64,000 bases of DNA from Piromyces finnis (taxonomy: Eukaryota > Neocallimastigomycota > Neocallimastigomycetes > Neocallimastigales > Neocallimastigaceae): contig MCFH01000008.1 in assembly GCA_002104945.1 (NCBI GenBank), positions 186,001 through 250,000 of the forward strand, written 5' to 3'. The translations under genes and the position numbers were made by a program. Shown here piece after piece: positions 48,452 to 62,150 of this stretch (the stretch's first letter is position 1; each line of letters opens with the position of its first letter). The notes under the pieces were generated by a model. That model ran no database searches, had not been told where the DNA came from, and saw only the letters and a list, made by a program, of their open reading frames with translations.

Positions 48452-50695
48452 ATGGAAGAACGTAAGTTTTGAATAATTGATTAAATACTAGAATTTTAAT
48501 AGAAAAAAAAAAATAAAAAGGAATCATAATTTAATTCAATATAATAAAGCTATAAAACCTTTTTGAAAATTAAAAATTATGTTATGGCAATATTATCATA
48601 AATCGTATTAAATTCATAAACTAAATATTGAATGTGTTTTATTTTTTTTCCCCAAAATTTAATTCTTCATTTAAATATATTAAAGTATAAAAGAAAAAAT
48701 AATAAATAAAATGATAATATTGGAATTAAACATAAAAATAAAATAAAATTTATAAATTTGTATTATATATATATATTTTTTTTTTAAAAAAAAAAAACAG
48801 AAATAATATACAGTAACTTGTTTTAAAATTACACTATACCTTTTTTGAACCATATATAAGAAATTACTCGAGAATATATATAATGATGACAATAATTATT
48901 AATAAAATATATTCTCTTAATTTATTTGATAAATATAGAATTTGATATACAAAAAACATTTAATGAAATTGTTGAAAAAGAAAAGACCGTTTCTTTACCA
49001 GTTGTTGCAGTTAAGGTATAATAAAAATAATAAAAAATTAATATAATTCCAAATAAAAAAAAAAAAAAAAAAATTAAAGAGATTTTATGTATTTTATAAA
49101 CAATAGGTTTTAACTGAATTTATTAAACAAGGAAAAAGTATATATACATTTACAGTATAATATATATTAAAATTAATTAGTTAAAAAAAAAGTACTAATC
49201 AAAAATAATTTTACTATAAATAAACATAATATAATTCCTTTTAAATCCACCTATCTATCTATCTATATAAATATATAAAAACACATTTATTATTATAAAA
49301 CTTACCAATATAAATAATCAATAATGAAATTTTTTAAAATCCAATTTCAAAATTTTATTTTACATGTATAAATCAAACAAATAAACTAAAAACAATGAAT
49401 AATAAAACTTTGTATTTATAAAGCTTCAACTCTTCAAGAATTTATGAAAAATTTACAAAATGCTAGTGAAACTTTAAAGGCTTTAAATCCAATTTCAGTT
49501 TCAGCTGGTTGTGATCTTTTCTTAAGATTTATTACTAGAACTACACATGATGTTACTGTAAGTTTAAAAGTAGTTTTTCTTTTATAACAACTTTTGCATT
49601 AATCAATTACATTTATTTGCTAATTGGCATAAAATAGAATTTAGAACTTTGTAAGAAACATATTGTCGAAAAGGGTGAACAATTTATTGAACAATCTCAA
49701 ATAAGAAGACATAATATTGCTGAACTTGGTGTTCAATTTATCAAAGATGATTCTGTAAATTTTTATAAAAAAAATTTTTTTTATTAAATTTAAATTGAAA
49801 AATCAAATTTCATTTAATATTAATCATTATTTTTCCTGTATATATGCTATTTTTTTTTTTTTTTTTTTTAAAAAAAAAGACTATTTTAATTCATTCATAC
49901 TCAAGAGTTGTAATGTTATTACTTTTAAATGCTTCCAAAGCCAAAAAGAGATTTAGAGTTTATGTTACTGGTAATTTTCAATGGCCACAAATATTTTATA
50001 AATTTATTTTATTTAAATAATGTTTATAAATATTTCATTAAATATATATATATATATATTGTTATTATGATATTATTATAATTTAATATAGAGGCTAGAC
50101 CATCTACTAATGGGTAAATATTAGATTATAAGAGTTTAAATATTTATTTATTTATTTTTTTATTATAATATTCCTATAACTTATTTATTTTTATAAAAAT
50201 ATTTCTTAAATATATGAATAAATCTATTTCCATAATTTATCTACGAATAATAAAATTCTAATTAATATAAATAGTCAAAGAGCTGTTGATGAATTAAATG
50301 AAGCCAATATTCCAGCAAAATTAATTTTAGATGCTGCCGTTGGTTTTATTATTGGTAAAGTTGATATGGTTATGGTTGGTGCAGAAGGTGTTGTTGAAAA
50401 TGGTGGTATTATTAACCAAATTGGTACATATCAAATTGCTGTCGTTGCAAAGGCTGCCAATAAACCATTCTATGCTGTTACTGAAAGTTACAAATTTGTT
50501 CGTATTTTCCCATTAAATCAATATGATGTTGTTTCATCAACCTTAGATTCTAATAATCATGAACCAAATGAAATCTCATTAGAAAAGCAAACTGTTGATT
50601 ATACACCACCAGAATATATATCTTTATTATTCACTGATTTAGGTGTATTAACACCATCTGGTGTTAGTGATGAATTAATTAAATGGTATTATTAG
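48452..50695 (+). CDS. GCN3: Translation initiation factor eIF2B subunit alpha
   Basis: Eight exons, 48452-48461, 48939-49015, 49107-49137, 49424-49557, 49638-49754, 49880-49970, 50092-50113 and 50275-50695, total 903 bases for 300 residues; human EIF2B1 has 305. Matches include [111 protein letters not shown] and [20 protein letters not shown]. The alpha subunit is the regulatory part of the eIF2 guanine-nucleotide exchange factor; it senses phosphorylated eIF2 and couples amino-acid shortage to translation (general control in yeast). Two exons are tiny: the first codes for only ten bases of ORF and the seventh has 22 bases. The exon 3 donor is GGAAAAA|GTATAT; a later GT would break the frame. 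The start gives M-E-E-Q-F, slightly shorter than human. Confidence 0.93.
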
Positions 50696-51354
50696 ATTAA
50701 AAAAAAAAAAAAAAAAAAACAGGCAAAACTATTTTATGTTTTATGATATTTAATTTTAAATTAAAACAGATTTAGAGAAAAAACAAAAACAAAAACAAAA
50801 AATAAAAAGTCAAAACGCAAAAAACATTAATTTTATATATAATTATTATTCTTTTTTTTTTTTTTTGTTAAATATAATAATAAAAAAAAAAAAAAAACAA
50901 TTAAACATAACAACTATTAAAAATGATTTATTGAAATAAACTTTATAAAAATATATATCTATTTTTATTTTTAAAAATAATTATTACTACTTTATGGTTT
51001 AATTTTACAATAATGATTTTTTTTTTTTAACCCCATTTACACTCTCTCTTTATGTATATAAAAAATATATATTTTAAATAGTAAAGTCTAAAAAATCCTC
51101 TTAACTTTTTTTTTTTTAATAAAACGAAAGAAAAAAAAAAAAAAAAAAACTAGGAATTATTATAAATAGAATATACAATAAAAATATATAAAAAAAAATA
51201 TAAAAATAAATATTATTTTTAGTCTTTTAAATATATAATAATAATAGTGATGGAATAATGAAAAAATAAAATACGAATGATGATAATAATACTAATAATA
51301 ATAATTATGAATTCGAGAAACGCTCATTATATATTGAAATGAAAAAAAAAATTT
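50696..51354. other. Convergent intergenic spacer
   Basis: This A+T-rich 3' spacer lies between eIF2B alpha and the minus-strand kinase. No gene is seen. Confidence 0.5.
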
Positions 51355-53263
51355 TTAAATTTTTAGTTCGATATGTTTATGATGGAGTCCTATTGGATAG
51401 GGTCCATGACTATCGTATTCTTTTGTTGATCCACATGATTGTATACCTTGAATCCAATTTGAATATATGAGTTCATTCAATGAAATTCTTGTCTGTGGAT
51501 TTGTATCAAGCATTCTTAATAATCCTTCTAATGATTGAGGTGTGAATGCATCTAATGATGGGAAAAAATCTTTTCCTCTTAATACAAAACTCTGGTAATA
51601 CGTATCACTTGAGTTTGCTTCACCCCATGGAATTTCTGTAAAAAGCATAAAATAATATATAACTCCTTTATATATATTAAAATTAACATATTATTATGAG
51701 ATTATGAGATCCTAATTATATGAAAAATATAAAGGAAACTGCTTTTATTTACCACATGACCAAATATCAACTTTTTCACCATCATAGTGATTATGATTTA
51801 AATATTCTTCAGGAGATATGTAAGGTTGACTTCCGCATAAACCGTCAATTAAATGTTTTCTTCTATCATAAACAGAACGAAAAACAGCTGAAATACCAAA
51901 GTCAATAATTTTTATGTGTTGTTGTGTTTTATCTAATAAAATATTTTCTGGTTTTAAATCTCTGTGAGATACACCCATTGAATGCAAATAACTGACCCCT
52001 AATAATATCTATAATATAGAATAATGTTACAAAAATGACCTTTATAATAAATATATACATCATCATTATTATTATTATTCATTTAGTACATACTTGTTTA
52101 AAATAGCAATTTATAATATTTATATCTTTTAATTTTCCACTATTAATTTTTTCATATAGGCTTCCACCACTGCAATGTTCTAGTATTTCAAACCATTTCC
52201 CATCTCTATCTTCTATTAAATCAAAAGTTTTCACTATATTTTCATGATGAAGCGAAAACCTTTTAATTTAAATAGGGTCGTAATATAAATTATAAAATAA
52301 AATTTAATATTCCGGGGAAAAAAAGAAAAAAAAGATTAAACGTAAGTTTTATAATATATACCCTATACAAAATTCATTTGTTATTTTCTTTAGATATTCT
52401 TTATTTGTTTCATTCTTGCATTTCTTACGAAATTCCTGATATTTAAGAAATTAATGAATACATTAATATAATATTAATAAAATTGACGATTTGTCACAAT
52501 TTTATAATAATTTTTTTCTTTTTCTCTTTTTTACCTTTACTACATATATAGTATTATCACCATTAATTTTTTTTGCTAATTTAATAGTTGCAGTCTTTTT
52601 ATATTATTATAAAAAAAAAAAAAAAAAGATAAAATTTAATTTTGAAATTTTTGTATATATATATTTTTTATAATAATAGTAATTTTTTTGTTTATATAAA
52701 TTAATGAAATTATTAAATTTTTAACAATTTACCGCTCCTTTTCCGAGTTTATTTAATATTTCATATTTATCTGAAAAATAATTTTCTTGCTCATAGCAAG
52801 ACATAGATTCATTTTGTGTATATGATTTTTTAATTAAATTTGTTTTAGAAAATGATTTTTTTAAGGTTTGTTTTAGACTACCGGTAGAACTTCTTCTTTC
52901 AACATCATTAGGATAAGTATTATTATCAATTAATGATTGTACACGCTTATTAAGACTTAATTTTCTTTTATTATATTTACCACTTAACATATTGTCTTCT
53001 TCTTCTGATACTACTATAGCTGATTTTTCAATAATATTATTTTCATCTGTATTAAAAGTGATTGTTATAGATTTTTGCTCATTAAATAAATTTAAACAAT
53101 AAACGTTGACTTTTGAAATATAATTCTTTTCTAAATTATCATTTAATATTTTATAATTTAATAATTTTTTATCATTCGAACTTAAAAGTTTATCATTGAT
53201 TATGCTATTCTTTTCTTCGTTTTTTAATATAAAAGCTTTTTCCGGAATAGCTATATTTTGCAT
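51355..53263 (-). CDS. HAL4/SAT4-NPR1-family serine/threonine kinase
   Basis: The first exon (53263 to about 52738) encodes about 175 residues, with a basic Ser-rich part before the kinase domain (SSTGSLKQTLKKSFSKTN) and DKYEILNKLGKGA at its end. Five or more further exons encode TATIKLAKKINGDN, YVVK, HHENIVKTFDLIED, CSGGSLYEKI, GVSHRDLKPENILLDK, IIDFGISAVF and GLCGSQPYISPEEY. The last exon begins about 51664 with VIYYFMLFTEIPWGEA and runs through NPQTRISL to the stop at 51355. The GLCGSQPYISPE activation loop and the IPW block are typical of the fungal HAL4/HAL5/NPR1/HRK1 group, which controls plasma-membrane transporters and ion or nitrogen homeostasis. The glycine loop is atypical (GKGATATIKL). 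Whether this is Hal4- or Npr1-like cannot be said. Confidence 0.85.
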
Positions 53264-54599
53264 TGAATAGTTATTTGGATGGTACTATTTTTATACTATT
53301 TTTTATATAATAATAATATGTTTAAATATTTAATATTATATAAAAAAAAATGAAAAAATAAAAAGAATAAAATAACTATAAAAAGAAAAAAAAGGCAATT
53401 GAAGTATTTTCTATTCTTATAAAATTTATATCAGGTACAATTTTTTTTTTATAATTCTTTATGGATGTGGCAAGAAGTTTTTTATTTTTTTTTCTTTTTT
53501 TTTTTTTTTTCAATTATTAAATATTATAAATATATTTAATAGTTAAAACTCTATGATATTATATAAATAATATTTATATTTGATAATATCCTGAATAAAT
53601 TTAATGACGACTCTAACTTTTTTTATAAAGTTCTTTTCTAATATTGGTTACTTTTTTTTTATTTATTATTATTATTACTTTATATTTTTGTATATAGAAT
53701 TGAAATTAGGTTAAAAAAAATAGTATATAGAATATTTCAAATTAAAACTTATTTCTTTATATTTTCATTTTATATAAGATATCTGTGACACTATATCAAG
53801 CTTAGTAATCTTTATTTATAACAAGTTTTACTATTATTTATTTATTTAAAAAGAAAAGACAAATTTAAACTAAAATGTTTTTTCTTTTTTATATATCCTT
53901 TGTACTTTTAATATATGCTTTCAATTTATTATTATATATTATTTAAATAAAATCTTTAAATCATATTTTTATTAAAATGTTTAAATTTTAATTCTTATTA
54001 ATATTATATGTATAAAAAGGTTGTGTAATGTTTTTTTTTCCTTAAAAATAATACCTAAAATCAAAATGAAAAAAAAAGAAAAAGAAAAAGAAAAAAACAA
54101 GAAAGCTAATAGTATTAAAATATACTTATAGCCATCTAATTCTTATTAATCATAGAAAAAATGTAATCAAACCTTTGTTTATTATTATTTTAAAGTTGAT
54201 AGTATAATCTTTTATAATATAAAAACTTTAAATGTAACATTTAAAAATTTTCAACTTTAATACTTTTTTTAATATTTTTTTATTAATTATTTTTGTTATG
54301 AGATTACATTAAAAAAAAAAAAAAAAATATTTATACCTATATTTTTTTTAAATATATGACATATAAACAATTTTTAATGTAAAATAAATATATTCATATA
54401 TCTTTTTTTTTTTTTTTTAATACTTAATAAATTAAAATGAAAAAGAAATTCTATATCTATAAAAATGCTTTGGGTAATATATATCCTTAAATACTAATAA
54501 TGAATTACTTAAGGTTTAAACAAAATAAATTGATTAATTTGACAAAAATAAATAAACTGATATTAAATAATAATAGTTCTGATAAGTTTGTTATAAAAA
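53264..54599. other. Intergenic, 1.3 kb
   Basis: This A+T-rich spacer lies upstream of the kinase and downstream of DBP4. No gene is seen. Confidence 0.5.
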
Positions 54600-55917
54600 T
54601 TACATTCCTAATAACTTTAATGCAAGTTCTTCTTGATCCTTTAAACTAATATCATCAACATTAAGTTTTTGCTTCTTGGATGATTCTTTTGGTTCTTCAT
54701 CATCATTATCAACATTATCATTGCTCTTTCTTTTCTTACTTGATGATTCTTCATATTCCATTTCATCTTGATCTTCACCACTATATTCTTCACTATTGAA
54801 TCCATCATCTTCACCTTCATCATCTTCACCGCTATATTCATCTTCATCACTAGCACCGCCAAGAACGACAGTTGGTTCATCCATCTATTTTTAATTAAAA
54901 AAAGTATTTTATTAATATTTATATACTAAAATTTTAAATACGCTTTTTTATATTATTTATAATTCAATCTTACAAATTCGTCTTGACCAGTTCTCTTTAA
55001 CTTCTTTATTAAACGTTTAGCCTTTAATTTTTCTTTTTGAGTTTGCTTATCAATAACATCTTCCTTTTGTAATTCTTCAGTATTCTTTTCTAAGTAAATC
55101 TTTTGTTGTTCACCAATATCATTCTTTTCTTCATATTCAGCTAAGGATTCTAAAGTGTATAATGGAACAGCCTATTTTAAATTTTATATTCATAATAGTA
55201 ATAATTGCTTAGTAACATAAAATTATATAGTATATATTTTCAATGTTTTATAACTTGTTTCTTTAAATATGTTAAAACTTACATTTCCTTCATCATCGAA
55301 CTTGAATTTAGTACCAGTACCTCTACTCTTTAATTCTTTTTCCTTCAATTTCATTAATTTTTTCTTAGTAATTTCTTCTGGAGGTAATGTAACCTTTGTC
55401 TAAAAAAAATAAAAGTGTAATAATTAATAATATTTAGTTTCTTATTCACTTGTTGTAAATAAAATATTCATTTAAAAACTAAAATATTTATTTACATTAG
55501 CTTCATTTTCTGCATCACTATCAAGATCATGATCATATCTTTTAATAGTAAGGAAGTCATCATCATCACTTTCTTCAGCCTTTCCATCTTCTTCGATAAG
55601 TTTATTATAATGTTCCAATACATTACTTTTTTTGTTAAATAATTTATCAATTTTGGTTTTTGGTTTAATCTATAAACATTTAAATGCGATTCGTTCGTTA
55701 ATCAAATATTAAATGTAGTTTTTGTGTTTATTTATTTATTATATATTTAATTGTTAAAAAAGTATTATACATATCTAAATATAACTGAATATTTACCTTC
55801 TTTTCTTTTTCTTCTTCTTGTTCTTCAGTATCAGAATCTTTAATAGCATTCATCAATTCTTTGGAAATTTGTCCATTTGCTTGTCTAGATTTGTTTTTCT
55901 CTCCAGATTTCTACATA

Positions 55918-55968
<51 letters not shown>

Positions 55969-58495
55969 TTAATTATTTATTTATTTAGAATTTATTTAGC
56001 ATAATTAATATTCTTTTTTATCCTACCTTTATAAACTTAATCTTAGGAGCACCAGGTAAACCTAGTGATTCAGAGAATTTTTCAGCTGGTAATTGTTGAA
56101 CATCAAAAACTTCTTTGTTTGATTGTAAATAGATAGATCTCATGTATGATATAAAGGCCTTGATTTTATATTATTTTATTATTAAAAAAAATAATTATTA
56201 TATATTAGGCATTTACATTATTTCATACATCAATATAAATATATTTTGAATAGAGGCTATTATTATTGATAAAATGACGATACAATACCTTTTGACCTAA
56301 ATACTTGATTTCTGGGTATTTTGAACAGATACCAACTAATTGTTGTTGAATAGAAGTATTCTTTTTTGGATTAATTTTAATTTCTTCAATTGGTACTTTT
56401 TTCTCTGTAAGTAAGGAAGCAAATTTTACTTCAGATGGAAGTAAGAAAAGAAGTGCTTGACCTGTTGAATTGTAACGAGCTGTTCTACCTACACGATGAA
56501 TATATGTATCACAATCTTCTGGACAATCAACTTGAACAACCCAATCGACCGAAGGGAAATCTAAACCACTGTTAAAGAAAATTTTTGAAAAAAAAAAAAA
56601 TTTTTTTTATTATTAATATAAATATAAAAATGAATATTTTAAAAATTCTTTTTTTCTGTCTATTGCAATATAAAAACTATTTAAATAAAATGCTTACCGT
56701 GCAGCAATATCAGTTGCAAATAAACATACAGCGGTTTTTCTACAAAATTGATCAAAAATTGCAATTCTTTTGTTTTGCTTTTGTTTTCCGTGTAAACAAT
56801 ATAATGGAACACCAGGGTGCAATTTACAGAAGGCTTCATATACATATCTAACCTTTTTAAAGTTGATCCATAAATATATATTAAATGTGAACAAATTAAC
56901 TACTTTTTTTTTTTTAATACTATTAATATTATTAATGATATACATTACTTGTTTACAACTTGATAAGAATACCAATATTTTGGATTTCAAGTGAGTTTTA
57001 ATAAATGAATATAAAATGTTAAGTTTTTCATTCAATTCACAAATTAAGTATTTTTGTACTAATGATTTTGGTGTACTGTATTTTTCTTTTTCATGTACAG
57101 CAACATATTCTGGATTCTTTTTATTTTTATTATTGGTATTATTATTTATTAAAAGTATTAATATATAATCAAGTTAATATTTAATTAAATTTTATTACAT
57201 CCATAATATAAAATCAATAAAATATTAAATTATTTAAATTAATCATCATTTAAAAATAACTTACCTCTAAACTTAATCTAGCTAAATCTTTAACAGATTT
57301 AGTTTGTGTTGCTGAGAATAATAATGTTTGACGATCTTTTGGCATGAAATTAACAATAGCATTTAAAGTTTTTTGGAAACCAAAATCTAAAATTCTATCT
57401 GCTTCATCTAATACTAACATTTGAATATTATCACAATTAAAATCAGCTGTTTGATCCATGTGTTGTAATAAACGACCTGGGGTACAAATTAAAATGTTCA
57501 TTTTACTAACTCTTTGTTGTTCAACCTTTAAATCCTTTCCACCAATTAATAAACCGGCAGAAAAACTATGAAATTTACCGACTTTTCTTAAAACTTCGAA
57601 AATTTGAAGGGCCTTTTTATTAATAAAAGATAAATTTTAGTATATTGCATGAAACATTTTACCATAATAAATAAATTGACCATAATGCATAAAAAAAATA
57701 ATTTTAATAATAAAATCTTTAAGATTTTTACCAATTCTCTTGTTGGTGAAATTACAATAGCCCCGACACCATCAACTTGTGACCATTTGATTCTATATAA
57801 ATTTTCTAAAATCTTTTTTTTTTTTATAAAAAAATATATAATTATATTTTAATTTATTACTATTTGATATACTTCAATTTCTAATATACATTTATATATA
57901 TATATAAAACAACTATTTATATACCGGTAATATAAAAGCAAGAGTTTTTCCTGAACCAGTTTTTGCTGCACCTAAAATATCTTTTCCTGCGAGTGCATAT
58001 GGTATTGATTTTCTTTGAATATCTGTCATTTCAACATAGTGAGCTTGTGCTAAACCTTTAAGAGTGAAAGAAGATAATGGTAATTGTTTAAATTGAGTAA
58101 TTGTTTCATCTTTGAGGAATACTTCCTGTTAATTATTTTAAATTTGTTAAAATATATATATTAATTATTATATATAATTTGAATTGATTAAATTTAGTTG
58201 TCAAAGTATTTTTTACACTTTGAAATTTGTTATTTTTAATTAATAATATCGTAAATTATTTCATATTATACAAATGTTATTTATTTTGCTAAAATTTCAA
58301 AAAAGTTTTAGCAATCCGACATTTTATATAAAGAAATTTCAAAAGATATATATATATATATTAATAAATGATTTGAAATTTGAAATTTACTGGATCCTTA
58401 ATTTTTTCTTCAATTTCTATTAATTCCTTTTTTTCATTTATTTTTCTTTGTTTTCTTGGAAGTTTATGACTTTCTTTTACTTTAAAATTTCCCAT
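54600..58495 (-). CDS. DBP4: DEAD-box RNA helicase DBP4/DDX10
   Basis: About a dozen exons run from [18 protein letters not shown] (start 58495) to the stop at 54600. Helicase motifs appear in order: a Q-motif region with [15 protein letters not shown], motif [10 protein letters not shown], Ia SPTRELALQ, Ib [39 protein letters not shown] region [25 protein letters not shown] and [23 protein letters not shown] and the C-terminal half ([11 protein letters not shown], then Lys/Glu-rich exons and an acidic tail ending LALKLLGM) match Dbp4/Hca4 and DDX10 rather than Has1 or Ddx18. Yeast Dbp4 acts in the nucleolus in early 18S rRNA processing and releases U14 snoRNA. The last exon is strongly acidic ([16 protein letters not shown]). 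Exon edges are approximate in the C-terminal half. Confidence 0.92.
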
Positions 58496-58857
58496 TTTAT
58501 TAAATTTCCTTTTTTTTTTAAAAAAAAAAAAATTATGAAAGCTAAATGAAAAAAAAATAGTAATAATAATAAATTTAAATAAAATTACAAATTTTTTAAA
58601 AAAAAAAAAAAAAATACATAAAAGATCAATATTACATTACATTTTTATATTAATTTTAACTATAAAATTTATAAAAAATATTTAATGTATACATTTTGTT
58701 AAATTATTTTTATCCAATAATCTTGCCTAAATTTTAAAATTTTTCATCAATTTTAACCAATATGAATTAAGAAAAATATTATAAATAGGATTATAAAACT
58801 TTAAAAATTATAAAAAATTGATAATTAAAAAAAAAAAAATTTAAATTGAAATTTTTA

Positions 58858-58995
58858 AACAAACTCTCTAAGATTACTATCAATGAAAGAATCATGGAAA
58901 GCGAAAGAGAAAAGAACAATGAATTAGAAAATCAATTAAATGAAAGATCTATTATAATATGAACCTGCAATATTCAAAGGACTTGCAAACTTTTA
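58858..58995 (+). pseudogene. Coding relic, fragment 1
   Basis: A short stretch with higher G+C reads KITINERIMESEREKNNELE and on to ...NERSII, then a stop at 58960. An overlapping shifted frame gives YEPAIFKGLANF before another stop. The coding look (Glu/Asn/Lys rich, balanced codons) next to a frameshift suggests a decayed exon. No family is recognised. It lies about 360 bases upstream of the DBP4 start on the other strand. Confidence 0.35.
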
Positions 58996-59994
58996 AAAAT
59001 TAAACTAATCCATAGGTACAAATAAATTAGAAAAATAAGATTATATTAGAAATTTATATTTATAAATATTTATATATATTAATATATTGTACTAAGATTT
59101 AAATAATCAGTATTAATAATAAAAAAAAAAAAATTAGAATTATAACATTATGAATATGCCTTTGAATCTTTATTAATTTCTCTTTTAATCTGACAGATAT
59201 TGTTTATTTCTATTCCAAGTGATCGATTTATTTAAATTTTATATATAAATTATCTTTTAATCTATTATTTTCTTCAATTGTATCATTTCAACAGTAATTA
59301 TCATATTCATTTTTCTGTTTTTTTTTTTTTTTTTTTTTTTTCATTTAATATTTGAAAACAATACTAATCCTTCAATTTTACTTTTGAATTTTAACTTTAA
59401 ATATATTCTAAACCAAGAATATAATACCTTTAATTCTTTAGATATAAATACTTTTTAAATACTTTATTCTTGACAATTTATATTTTTTCATTAATTTTTA
59501 TATAAAATATATACATTTAATTTTATGTCTGTATAATTTATATAAAAAAATGGTATTAAAAAAAAATCTTTTTTTTTTTTTTTCTATTTTTATTTCCCAA
59601 TAATTATATAAATTAATTCTTTACTTTATATTTAATAGATTAGATATAATTCGATAATCGTTTTATAATTAATATCTTTCTTTAAGGCATATCTCTTTGT
59701 AATTTTAATTTTAATATAATAAAAATCATAAGCATATTGATTAATAACGATTAATAGTTAAAACTAATAGAAATAACTTTGAATTTTATGTGTTTTTATG
59801 CTTTATTAATTAAAATTGTATTGTTTATAAAATAAAATTAATAACTGTTATAACAGTTACTATATATATTTAATATATTTGACTGTTAATAATTGACTTT
59901 TTTAAACCAAAAAATGTAGGTTAAATTTGATTTTTTTTTTCTTCTAATAAACTGTAAAAAAATAATTTTAATTTTTTTTTAAAATATTTTCAAG

Positions 59995-60205
59995 GAACAA
60001 AAATCTTATATTAGCTTTAATCATAATGAAATTCCAAATAGCATTATAATATAAGCCAAACTACGGAATACGTCGCTAATTCCAATAATGTCCAACTTAA
60101 AAGAAAGAATACTCTAAATTCATAATTTTAAAAATTCTTGAAGATGTTGACATTTTGGGTTACACAACCATAAAGATAAAGACACAAGCAATAGTAAATG
60201 AATGA
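59995..60205 (+). pseudogene. Coding relic, fragment 2, frameshifted
   Basis: Three adjacent blocks look coding but lie in three different frames: EQKSYISFNHNEIPNS (59995-60054), SQTTEYVANSNNVQLKRKN (60051-60113) and KILEDVDILGYTTIKIKTQA (to the stop at 60203-60205). The frame changes sit at short AT runs. G+C is clearly higher than in the flanks. This looks like a decayed gene, or sequencing indels in a real one. No family is recognised. Confidence 0.45.
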
Positions 60206-60842
60206 ATAAATTATTTATAAATAATTTTATTATAATAAATGAATGAATGAATAAATGTAAATTAATTGGTTTACCAACACTTTAATTTGGAAAAAAAAAG
60301 GACAGAATGTATACATTTAATGTAAATTACATTGTAATAACTTTTAATGTATTTTAATATTTTTAATTTAAATTAAAATGATGGTTTATGGATATGGATA
60401 ATACAACATTTATCATTTTAAAGACATTGAGATTATATTACAATAAAAAGGAAAAAAGATCTTTTTAACAAGTAAAAAAATCTATACAAACACCTTTCAT
60501 TTAATTATTTTTGTTATTTTATTTTTTTTTCATTAAATAATTAATGTACTCATATATCAATGCATACTTTAAAATATTTTACTTTTTAAGCGCTTTGTCC
60601 TAATTTTTATCAATTTTATTTTTATTATTATTTTAGTATATTATTTTTAATTAATTAATAAATTGGTTTAATTTAATTTCAATATTATTAATATATTAAA
60701 ACATATATTATTTTTTATTTTATTTTGTAAGTTTTTTCTTTTTACTGTTAAAAAGATTATTGTAGTGATTTAAAGCTATTCTCATTTCTAAAGAAAAGGC
60801 AATATATAATGAAAATAGAAATTAATAATCTTTACTAAATCC

Positions 60843-60967
60843 ATGGAATCTAAGATTTGAAAAGAAGTATTGAACAAGAGAGACCAATACACAAATGCAT
60901 ATAAAGAAGAGAGTAAAGTTGATAACGATACTATTACACACGTTAATTCACAAGAAAAGAAAGGATA
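60843..60967 (+). pseudogene. Coding relic, fragment 3, in-frame stop
   Basis: The frame MESKI, a TGA, then KEVLNKRDQYTNAYKEESKV and ...DNDTITHVNSQEKKG ends at 60967. The TGA at the sixth codon and a coding-like codon mix suggest a decayed exon. It starts MES like fragment 1, which may be chance. Confidence 0.35.
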
Positions 60968-61485
60968 AATTAATATATATTTTTATAAAGTAATTAAATA
61001 GTATTATATTATAATATATTCATTCTATTTATTTTTCTATATAATGTAATATATTTAACAATGATTTAAATATTAAATTGACAAATTTTAAAGATTTTTT
61101 TTTTTTTTTTTTTACTCTTTTTATTTTTATAATATTATCAATTGTTAAAAAAAAAAAATATATATTATTTATTAATATATATAATTTTCTTTTTATTTTT
61201 TCTTTTCTTCTTCTTCTTCTTCTTCTTTTTTAAAAAGTCTTTTTCTTAGTATTTATTATATACTATTTAACATCACTTTAGAAAGAGAGTGATTTTTTAT
61301 TTCTTTCTTTTTATTTTTAATAATTATTTTATTGATATATTTTAAAATATTATTATAAGAAAGAAACAAAAGTTGAAAAAGAAAAAAAAGAAAGAAAATA
61401 CTTTAATTGATAATTCTTTTCATTCTTCTTTATAGAAATTAAAAAAAAAAAAATTAAAAAAAAATTATATATATATTGTTTTATT

Positions 61486-61516
<31 letters not shown>

Positions 61517-62150
61517 GAAATAAGAAGCATTTATTTAAAAAAGAATAACATTTTAAATAAATTTCATTGTAAAATCAAAACCTCAAAGTTAAATTGTTTT
61601 CAGTAAAAACAGAGCTTAAAAATACAGGAAATTTTCAGTATTTTTTTTTTTTTTTTTTTTTATTTTTGGATATAATTAAAAAAAAAACCATTCTTTTATA
61701 TAAAAAGTATAAATATCATTTGAAAAATTCTGTATAGTGAATTTAAAAATCAAAAGCCTTATTGATAATATTAATATCATTTATCGAAATATATGTAAGT
61801 TGGCATAAAATTACTCTTTATTTTTTCTTTATTATTATAATTATTATTATTATTATTATTATTATTAGTAGTAGTAGTAGTAGTAGTAGTAGTAATAGTA
61901 GTAGTAATATTTATAATTTTATTATCATCATCTTTTATATATTATTTAAATGAAAAAAAAAAATAATTATTACTATTTTTAAACAATAATTACTAATTTA
62001 TATTCTTCAATCCTATAATTTAATATTATAATATAATTTATAATATTAATTAATTAAAACAAAAATATTTGTAATATAAATACATGACGAAAATAATTAT
62101 TTGTGATTATAAATTAATAACATAATAGTAATATCAATCTTCATTTCAAC
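60968..62150. repeat. Upstream region of RRM gene with ATT/AGT microsatellite
   Basis: A+T-rich DNA with long A and T runs contains an ATT run changing to an AGT run at about 61838-61911. The 63-residue frame over it (61762-61953) is an artefact. No gene is seen. Confidence 0.7.
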
